From positions 1 through 28,192 of the forward strand of contig JAQTMD010000001.1 in NCBI GenBank assembly GCA_028714595.1: DNA of 28,192 bases. The letters are read 5' to 3'. Of this stretch, positions 23,282 to 28,192 are shown one piece after another (position 1 is the first letter of the stretch; every line of letters starts with the position of its first letter). The DNA is from Candidatus Omnitrophota bacterium (GTDB lineage Bacteria > Omnitrophota > Gorgyraeia > Gygaellales > Profunditerraquicolaceae). Below the pieces are notes generated by a model, which saw nothing but the letters and a program-made list of their open reading frames with translations, ran no database searches and was not told where the DNA came from. Both the position numbers and the translations under genes were made by a program.

Positions 23282-25000
23282 TCATTGCCGGCTGGCGACC
23301 TGCGCGTGTACGTTTTTGACGAATTCCTCTATTGATTCGGTTGTCTGTTCTTTGACATGGCGCCTGCGCACCGTGACGCTCGAACCTTGCGCTTCCTTCG
23401 CTCCGACGACCAGTATATACGGAATCTTGTCGAGCTCTGCCTGACGGATCCGTTTGTTCAGGGTCTCGTTGCGGCCGTCGGTGGATGCGCGGATCCCGGC
23501 ATCGCGCAATTTCTGTTCTACGCTGCGGGCGTATTCGGCGACGTCTTCCTTGATGGGGACGACGCGCGCCTGTTCCGGGGCCAGCCACAGGGGGAAATCG
23601 CCCATGTAATGCTCGGTCAGACAGGCGGTAAACCGCTCCACGCTTCCCAATAAAACCCGGTGGAGCATGATCGGCTGCTTTTCGCTGCCGTCGGCATCAA
23701 CGTAGGTCAGCGCGAACCTTTTTGGCAGGCTGAAATCGCACTGCACGGTCGCGCACTGCCAGGAACGCTTCAAGGCGTCCTTCAATTTAATGTCTATCTT
23801 CGGTCCGTAAAAAGCGCCGTCGCCCTCATTGATCTCGTAGGACAGGCCGAGGCTTTTTAAAGAATCCTCCAGGGCCTCCGTCGCCATCTTCCAGTCCTCG
23901 TCGGACCCGATGGACTTCGCAGGCCTGGTGCTCAGTTCGATCCCCCACGTGTCGAAACCAAAGACCTTCATCGTGGTAAACACAAATTCCACAACGCCTT
24001 TAATCTCTGCGACGACCTGCGAGGGCAGGCAGAAGATATGCGCGTCATCCTGGGTAAAACCGCGCACGCGCAGCAGCCCGTGCATCACCCCGGCCTTCTC
24101 ATGGCGGTAGACCGTGCCCAGCTCAAAGAGCCGCACGGGCAGGTCGCGGTAGCTGCGCATCTTGGATTTGTAGATGAGCATGTGGCCCGGGCAGTTCATC
24201 GGCTTCAAGACAAACTCTTTATCGTCTATCTTGAAGGTGTACATGTTCTCTTTGTAATAATCCAGGTGGCCCGAGGTCTTCCAGAGCTCGGCCTGCATGA
24301 TATGCGGGGTGATCACCAGCTGGTAGCCGCGCTTCAGATGCTCTTCCTTCTCGTAATCTTCGATCAACTTGCGCAGCAGCGCTCCTTTGGGATGGTAAAA
24401 GACCAGCCCGGGTCCGGCTATCTCCTGATAAATGTCAAAGAGTTCCAGTTGCGGACCGAGCTTGCGATGGTCGCGCAGCTTTCTTTCTTCCAGATCTTTT
24501 AAATACTCGTCTAATTCCTTCTGCGACTCGAAACAGGTGCCGTAGATCCTCTGAAGCATGGGATTGGTCTCGATCCCGTGCCAGTAGGAGCCGGCGACCG
24601 ACAATAATTTGAAGGCCTTGATCTGGCCGGTGGAAGCAATGTGCGGACCGCGGCAGAGGTCAGTGAAGCCTTCGCCGGTTTTATAGATCGAGACCTTCTC
24701 ATCGGGGATGTCCCTGATGAGCTCCAGCTTATAGGTTTCGTTCGATTTCTTAAAGAGCTCCTCGGCTTCCTTTTTGCCGAGCTCCTGGCGCACAAACGGC
24801 TCGTCCTTTTTGATGATCTCAGTCATTTTCTTCTCGATCGCGGCGAGATCATCGTCGGAAAACGGCTCTTCCTTGTCGAAATCATAATAGAACCCGTCCT
24901 CGATGGACGGGCCGATGGCAAGCTTCGTCCGGGGCCAGAGTTCCTTGACCGCCTGTGCCATGACGTGCGAGCATGAATGTCTGAGCGTATCCAGTTCCAT
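23282..25000 (-). CDS. thrS: Threonyl-tRNA synthetase, short form without TGS domain
   Basis: This 572-residue enzyme charges tRNA-Thr. It begins at the N2 editing domain, with the HxxxH pair His8/His12 and the Cys116...His120 pair (CRGPH), and lacks the N-terminal TGS domain of about 60 residues found in the 640-residue form. The class II core holds the catalytic zinc ligands Cys270 (NCPGHM), His321 (QDDAHIFC) and His447 (LHRVLLGS). The anticodon domain (VPIKEDVAEYARSVEQKL to the end) is intact. Start ATG 25000 directly opens the editing domain, and a long inverted repeat lies upstream. infC follows 43 bases later. Confidence 0.96.
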   Translation of the reverse strand: MELDTLRHSCSHVMAQAVKELWPRTKLAIGPSIEDGFYYDFDKEEPFSDDDLAAIEKKMTEIIKKDEPFVRQELGKKEAEELFKKSNETYKLELIRDIPDEKVSIYKTGEGFTDLCRGPHIASTGQIKAFKLLSVAGSYWHGIETNPMLQRIYGTCFESQKELDEYLKDLEERKLRDHRKLGPQLELFDIYQEIAGPGLVFYHPKGALLRKLIEDYEKEEHLKRGYQLVITPHIMQAELWKTSGHLDYYKENMYTFKIDDKEFVLKPMNCPGHMLIYKSKMRSYRDLPVRLFELGTVYRHEKAGVMHGLLRVRGFTQDDAHIFCLPSQVVAEIKGVVEFVFTTMKVFGFDTWGIELSTRPAKSIGSDEDWKMATEALEDSLKSLGLSYEINEGDGAFYGPKIDIKLKDALKRSWQCATVQCDFSLPKRFALTYVDADGSEKQPIMLHRVLLGSVERFTACLTEHYMGDFPLWLAPEQARVVPIKEDVAEYARSVEQKLRDAGIRASTDGRNETLNKRIRQAELDKIPYILVVGAKEAQGSSVTVRRRHVKEQTTESIEEFVKNVHAQVASRQ

Positions 25001-25015
25001 AGTACGGCGACGTTT

Positions 25016-25062
25016 GCAGCTCGTAGGTTGTAGCGCGTCAGTCGTGCAGCGCTACGAGCTGC
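25016..25062 (-). repeat. Long inverted repeat between tRNA-Val and thrS
   Basis: GCAGCTCGTAG (25016-25026) and its exact complement (25052-25062) are separated by 25 bases that contain further partial repeats of the same GTAGC/GCTAC words; flanking GTTGTAGC and GCTACAAG extend the symmetry. It may serve as a 3' processing or pausing structure after the tRNA cluster, or be a dispersed palindromic element. No terminator T-run is visible. Confidence 0.5.
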
Positions 25063-25078
25063 ATGCTACAAGCTAAAG

Positions 25079-25155
25079 TGGTGGGCCCATGAGGACTTGA
25101 ACCTCAGACCTTTGCGATGTCAACGCAACGCTCTAACCAACTGAGCTATGAGCCC
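25079..25155 (-). tRNA. tRNA-Val (anticodon GAC)
   Basis: Acceptor GGGCTCA pairs with TGGGCCC (one G-U). The D stem is GCTC/GAGC, the anticodon stem TTGCG/CGCAA carries loop TTGACAT with anticodon GAC, and the T arm is TGAGG-TTCAAGT-CCTCA. Discriminator A and CCA are encoded. It is the last of three clustered tRNAs before thrS. Confidence 0.95.
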
Positions 25156-25178
25156 CGGATTTATTGTGCCGTTTTGTT

Positions 25179-25265
25179 TGGTGCCGGGGAAGGGAGTTGA
25201 ACCCTTATAACCTTGCGGTCGCGAGATTTTAAATCTCGTGCGTCTGCCAGTTTCGCCACCCCGGC
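25179..25265 (-). tRNA. tRNA-Leu (anticodon TAA)
   Basis: This class II tRNA of 87 bases has acceptor GCCGGGG/CCCCGGC, an anticodon stem CGAGA/TCTCG with anticodon TAA in the loop TTTAAAA, a long variable arm typical of tRNA-Leu, and T arm AAGGG-TTCAACT-CCCTT. The encoded CCA is present. It is the middle gene of the Cys-Leu-Val cluster. Confidence 0.95.
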
Positions 25266-25302
25266 AAAGCAAATCCCTGTTCCCTTCCCTGCTGTACTGT
25301 GA

Positions 25303-25377
25303 TGGAGGCGACGAGCGGATTCGAACCGCTGAATAACTGTTTTGCAGACAGTTGCCTTGCCACTTGGCTACGTCGCC
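25303..25377 (-). tRNA. tRNA-Cys (anticodon GCA)
   Basis: Acceptor GGCGACG/CGTCGCC, anticodon stem ACTGT/ACAGT with loop CTGCAAA (anticodon GCA), and T arm AGCGG-TTCGAAT-CCGCT are all complete. Discriminator T and an encoded CCA end the gene. It begins 5 bases after the coaC stop codon, so it is probably co-transcribed with the gmk-rpoZ-coaC genes and cut out by RNase P. Confidence 0.95.
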
Positions 25378-25382
25378 GGAAT

Positions 25383-25925
25383 CTACTTCAATAACCGCAG
25401 CGTCTCTTGGACGATTGCATCAACGCCTGCCAGACACCCCATGCCGGCCTTGCCGCAGGCAAGCTTTCCCCGTACCGGTCCGATGAACTTGGCGCCGGCT
25501 ATTTGGAGTTTCTTGATGTTGCCCTGCGTAATCGGATTCAGGTACATGTTCTCGTTCATCGCCGGGGCTATCACGACCTTTGCCCTGGTCGCCGAAACCA
25601 CGCACGTGAGCAGGTCGTCGCAGATGCCGGCGGCGAGCTTTGCGATGATGTTGGCGGTTGCCGGGGCTATCAACACAACCCCTGCCCGGTCTGCCAGCGA
25701 GACATGCTCGATATCCCATGCACCGGGATCGCTGAACATCCCGGTCAACACTTTATTACCGGAGAGATTGGCAAACAGCGCCGGCCGGATGAATTCCTCG
25801 GCCTCTTTGGTCATCACCACGCTGACCGCGCAGCCCTCCTCTTTAAGCCTCCTGGTGATATCGCAGGCTTTATAGATGGCGATGCTGGCAGTGACGCACA
25901 GGACGATTTCTTTCTGTCTGGCCAT
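25383..25925 (-). CDS. coaC: Phosphopantothenoylcysteine decarboxylase, stand-alone CoaC
   Basis: This 180-residue flavoprotein decarboxylates 4'-phosphopantothenoylcysteine in coenzyme A synthesis. Family residues include His74 in IEHVSLADRAGVVLIAPATAN, the PAMNENMY motif (121-128) and Cys157 in KLACGKAGMG. In most bacteria this domain is fused to CoaB, the ligase, in one protein of about 400 residues. Here the frame ends after the decarboxylase half and tRNA-Cys follows at once, so CoaB must be encoded elsewhere or the gene was split. The gene follows rpoZ by 6 bases, the usual gmk-rpoZ-coaBC order. Confidence 0.93.
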   Translation of the reverse strand: MARQKEIVLCVTASIAIYKACDITRRLKEEGCAVSVVMTKEAEEFIRPALFANLSGNKVLTGMFSDPGAWDIEHVSLADRAGVVLIAPATANIIAKLAAGICDDLLTCVVSATRAKVVIAPAMNENMYLNPITQGNIKKLQIAGAKFIGPVRGKLACGKAGMGCLAGVDAIVQETLRLLK

Positions 25926-25931
25926 CGCCCG

Positions 25932-26129
25932 CTACTCCTTCATCCTGATCATGCCCACCTCGATCTCCCGTAAAGCGATCGTGGACGGCTTGGTTGCGGG
26001 ATCGACATCTCCGACGAGCCTGGTATGGCCTTCAGCCAGGTCCAGGGCCCGCTTCGAAGCCAGCACCACGAGTTTATACACCGATCCGCCTGTCTTATCC
26101 AGCATGTTCTCCAGTGCTGCATGGTACAT
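25932..26129 (-). CDS. rpoZ: RNA polymerase omega subunit
   Basis: This 65-residue protein contains the conserved TGGSVYKLVVLASKRALDL helix and a C-terminal KPSTIALREIEVGMIR segment. It helps assemble and stabilise RNA polymerase. An AAGGAG ribosome-binding site sits a few bases before ATG 26129. It lies between gmk and coaC, the normal place for this gene. Confidence 0.93.
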   Translation of the reverse strand: MYHAALENMLDKTGGSVYKLVVLASKRALDLAEGHTRLVGDVDPATKPSTIALREIEVGMIRMKE

Positions 26130-26148
26130 GATGTCTCCTTATGCTTAT

Positions 26149-26760
26149 CTAGTGCATGTTCTGGCGTATGATGGTCTTCAAACGCGTTATAGCTCGTCGC
26201 AAGTCGCTGTTGACCAGACAGTAGTCATAGCTTCCGCACGCCGCGATCTCCCGCTTGGCAACGGCAATCCGCTTGCGTATCTCGGCGCCTGTCTCGCGCC
26301 TGCGCCCCTGTATCCTGCGAAATAGTTCTTCCAGCGACGGCGGCATGACAAAGACAGTCACCGAATCCTTCGGGTACAGGGACTTGATCCGCTGCGCTCC
26401 TTTTAAGTCGAGACAGAGGATCAGGCCCTTTGACCGTTGCAGCGTCCGGTCCACGAAATCCCTCGCCGTCCCGTAATAATACCCTAAATACCGGGTCCAT
26501 TCAAGGATTTTTTGTCCGCGGAGATTGCGCCTGAACTCGTCGCTGGTCAGGAAAAAATAATCCTTCCCTTCCCGTTCCCCGCGCCGGCGGGGCCGCGTCG
26601 TAAAAGAGATTGAGCGCACCAGGCTCCTGCCGAGCGACTTGTCCGCCAGGACTGCCCGGGCAAGCGTGGTCTTGCCTGAGCCCGACGGACCGGAAAGGAC
26701 AAAGATCGTCCCCCGCGCCGGGCAACGCGCGCTGTCTGCAACCTGTGGCTTACTCGACAT
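26149..26760 (-). CDS. gmk: Guanylate kinase
   Basis: This 203-residue enzyme phosphorylates GMP to GDP. The P-loop GPSGSGKTTL lies near the start, followed by SISFTTRPRRRGEREGKDYFFLTSDEF with the GMP-binding arginines, then ILEWTRYLGYYYGT and the lid-domain ILCLDLKGAQRIK segment. ATG 26760 overlaps the yicC stop by 11 bases and is preferred over a start 9 codons upstream that would run further into yicC. The order yicC-gmk-rpoZ-coaC is widely conserved. Confidence 0.95.
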   Translation of the reverse strand: MSSKPQVADSARCPARGTIFVLSGPSGSGKTTLARAVLADKSLGRSLVRSISFTTRPRRRGEREGKDYFFLTSDEFRRNLRGQKILEWTRYLGYYYGTARDFVDRTLQRSKGLILCLDLKGAQRIKSLYPKDSVTVFVMPPSLEELFRRIQGRRRETGAEIRKRIAVAKREIAACGSYDYCLVNSDLRRAITRLKTIIRQNMH

Positions 26761-27577
26761 TCTGCACTTGTTCGCGCAGCTTCTCAATCTGGCTCTTTAT
26801 CTTGACCCCGGCCGCGGAGATTTCCACGTCGCAGGATTTGGCGCCGATGGTGTTTGCTTCACGCTGCATTTCCTGGCAGATAAAATCCAGCTCCTTGCCA
26901 ACCGGGCCGGCGACACCGAGCTTGAGCCGGAAACTCTTTGCGTGGAACGCCAGGCGCGACAGTTCTTCGGAGATATCCGCCTCTTTTAAGAATGCCGCCC
27001 GTTCCGTATCGGTGGCGAACTGCGCCGCGCGCTCCCTGATCGCCGTCTTAAAGCGCGTCTTGACAAACCCGATGCTCACCTCCAGCCGCGCGACTTCTTT
27101 TTTGAGGTACACTGCCAGCGCCCGACCCTCTTTCCTGCGCATGGCGATAAGGTCGTCGAGCGCCGTGCCCACTACTTTTTTGAGCGCCGGCCACAACTCC
27201 TGCGGCGTGCATTTCTTCTCCGAGACCGAGAGAACGCCCGGCAAATTGATCAGCGTATCGATCTTCACCGCGTCGGAGATATGGTAGCGCCTGCCGATCT
27301 CCTTGACGAGTCCCATGTAGCGGCCGAGCAGCGCCTTGTCCACGCAGACCTGGTGGGACTGCCGCGCCGACACCGTGACCACACAGGTAATGCGGCCGCG
27401 CTTGAGCCGCGACTCGATCTCTTTCTTGATCTTGTCTTCGAGGGCAAGCAACCCCTCGGGCAGATGCTGGACGATCTCCAGAAATTTATGGTTGGTGCTG
27501 CGGATCTCAACGCCCACCGCACCGACTGCTCCGACTACGCCATCCCTGCTGCCAAATCCTGTCATGCCCCGCATCAT
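26750..27577 (-). CDS. yicC: YicC family endoribonuclease
   Basis: This 275-residue protein begins with the family signature MTGFG (MMRGMTGFGSRDG) and continues with VEIRSTNHKFLEI. The C-terminus has GKELDFICQEMQREANTIGAKS followed by VKIKSQIEKLREQVQNVE, the strongly conserved end of the family. YicC-type proteins (YloC in Bacillus) have been described as endoribonucleases affecting small RNA stability and stationary phase. It stands directly upstream of gmk, its usual neighbour. Either of the first two ATGs could be the start. Confidence 0.93.
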   Translation of the reverse strand: MMRGMTGFGSRDGVVGAVGAVGVEIRSTNHKFLEIVQHLPEGLLALEDKIKKEIESRLKRGRITCVVTVSARQSHQVCVDKALLGRYMGLVKEIGRRYHISDAVKIDTLINLPGVLSVSEKKCTPQELWPALKKVVGTALDDLIAMRRKEGRALAVYLKKEVARLEVSIGFVKTRFKTAIRERAAQFATDTERAAFLKEADISEELSRLAFHAKSFRLKLGVAGPVGKELDFICQEMQREANTIGAKSCDVEISAAGVKIKSQIEKLREQVQNVE

Positions 27578-27596
27578 CGCCCCGTCCTTTCGCCTC

Positions 27597-28112
27597 TTAC
27601 GCCCACGTTTTTTGTTTGCATTCTTTATGCACGACCTCTTTGATCGGGTACAGATCGACGATTATCTCGTCGGGCGAGAACCACAGCTTGATCTCCCGCT
27701 GGGCCTCGGATTCATCGGAAGAAACATGGATCACGTTCTCGTACAGGCCGGTAGTCAGGATCCTGCCGTACGAGCCGCGGATCGACGTCGACTCTGCCTC
27801 TTCCGGGTTGGTCTTGCCGGCGATATCCCGGCACTTGGCGATCGCGTCGGGCCCCCAGTAGATGAGCGCCATGACCTTGCGCCGGTCGTGGAGCTCTCCC
27901 TGGAGGTACTTGATCAGTTCCGGGAAAAAAGGTTTGTCGCGCAAATGGGTATAGTGCTCCTCGGCCAGATCCTTGGAGACCCTGACCATCTTGGCGGCGA
28001 CGATCTCCAGCTTCGTCTCGGAGAGCCGCGTCAGGATATTGCCCGTCAACGACTTCTTCAGCCCGTCGGGCTTGATAAGGATCAGGACCGCGTTTGTCTG
28101 TCTGCCGCTCAT
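27597..28112 (-). CDS. ndk: Nucleoside diphosphate kinase
   Basis: This 171-residue enzyme exchanges the gamma phosphate between nucleoside tri- and diphosphates. The IKPDG start (Lys14), KPFFPELIKYL, AIAKCRDIAGKTNPEEAESTSIRGSYG and the catalytic His129 in NVIHVSSDESEAQREIKLWF are all present. The active-site loop reads HVSSD where HGSDS is usual, and the C-terminus is about 20-25 residues longer than in typical Ndk, ending in a Lys-rich tail. The start overlaps the upstream gene stop as ATGA. Confidence 0.94.
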   Translation of the reverse strand: MSGRQTNAVLILIKPDGLKKSLTGNILTRLSETKLEIVAAKMVRVSKDLAEEHYTHLRDKPFFPELIKYLQGELHDRRKVMALIYWGPDAIAKCRDIAGKTNPEEAESTSIRGSYGRILTTGLYENVIHVSSDESEAQREIKLWFSPDEIIVDLYPIKEVVHKECKQKTWA

Positions 28113-28192
28113 ATCTTTGCTTCTCCTCTCATCCGGTGCACGATGCGCTCCAGGTCTTCCTGAGAATAGAATTCAATGTGGATGGTCCCCCG
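28109..28192 (-). CDS. parB: ParB family partition protein, C-terminal end (5' part cut off by window edge)
   Basis: Only the last 27 residues are visible. GTIHIEFYSQEDLERIVHRM matches the dimerisation domain at the C-terminus of chromosomal ParB/Spo0J, where the pattern G-I-x-I-x-x-Y-S-x-E-D-L-E-R-I is typical. ParB binds parS sites near the origin and loads onto DNA. The stop overlaps the ndk start. The call rests on one short motif and needs the rest of the gene. Confidence 0.72.
   Translation of the reverse strand, partial: RGTIHIEFYSQEDLERIVHRMRGEAKI

Noticed and set aside
25001..25078. T-box leader for thrS
   Set aside because: No T-box core sequence, specifier loop or antiterminator was seen; the region is a simple inverted repeat.
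1..28192. CRISPR arrays, insertion sequences, prophage or defence genes
   Set aside because: No regularly spaced repeats, transposase or integrase motifs were seen on either strand.

Overview
The window is one long run of genes on the minus strand. I found no convincing plus-strand gene. Read from the right end, transcription runs from a ParB tail at 28192 to a truncated response regulator at the left edge. Spacing is very tight, and at least six junctions use the ATGA stop/start overlap. Nearly everything is housekeeping. The mix fits a Gram-negative, probably anaerobic, uncultivated-type bacterium: a ferredoxin-dependent 2-oxoacid oxidoreductase, a MetV-like protein of acetogen type, the MEP isoprenoid enzyme Dxs, RNase Y with YmdB, and a lipoprotein. 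Candidatus Omnitrophota or a relative is my best guess, but it rests on gene content only.

Layout from the right: parB (C-terminus), ndk, yicC, gmk, rpoZ and a stand-alone coaC; a tRNA cluster Cys-Leu-Val; thrS, infC (apparently started at AUA), rpmI, rplT; two trkA genes, a previously uncalled 38-residue membrane ORF, trkH, and a membrane-anchored OB-fold protein; pheS and pheT. Next comes a 342-base non-coding stretch holding a probable small structured RNA with its own promoter and terminator, possibly 6S RNA. Then metV and fau (folate C1 metabolism), rny and ymdB, a secreted GH39-like protein that has lost its acid/base residue, xseA, xseB, dxs, a four-subunit 2-oxoacid:ferredoxin oxidoreductase (ferredoxin, alpha, beta, gamma), gltX, a tiny lipoprotein, tRNA-Gln, and an ECF sigma / anti-sigma / response-regulator group.

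Functionally the window links translation (GltX, PheST, ThrS, IF3, L35, L20, four tRNAs), RNA turnover and signalling (RNase Y, YmdB, YicC), nucleotide and cofactor supply (Gmk, Ndk, CoaC, Fau), K+ uptake (TrkH with two TrkA) and anaerobic carbon metabolism (Vor-type oxidoreductase, MetV).

The most unusual items are the candidate ncRNA with mutually exclusive hairpins before metV, the GH39-like protein with Ala at the acid/base site, the AUA start of infC, the 38-residue Trk-operon ORF, the anti-sigma protein with a duplicated LHWH module, and three aminoacyl-tRNA synthetase subunits with reduced accessory domains (PheT without EMAP, ThrS without TGS, GltX with a degenerate insert). I saw no insertion sequence, CRISPR array, phage gene or obvious defence system.
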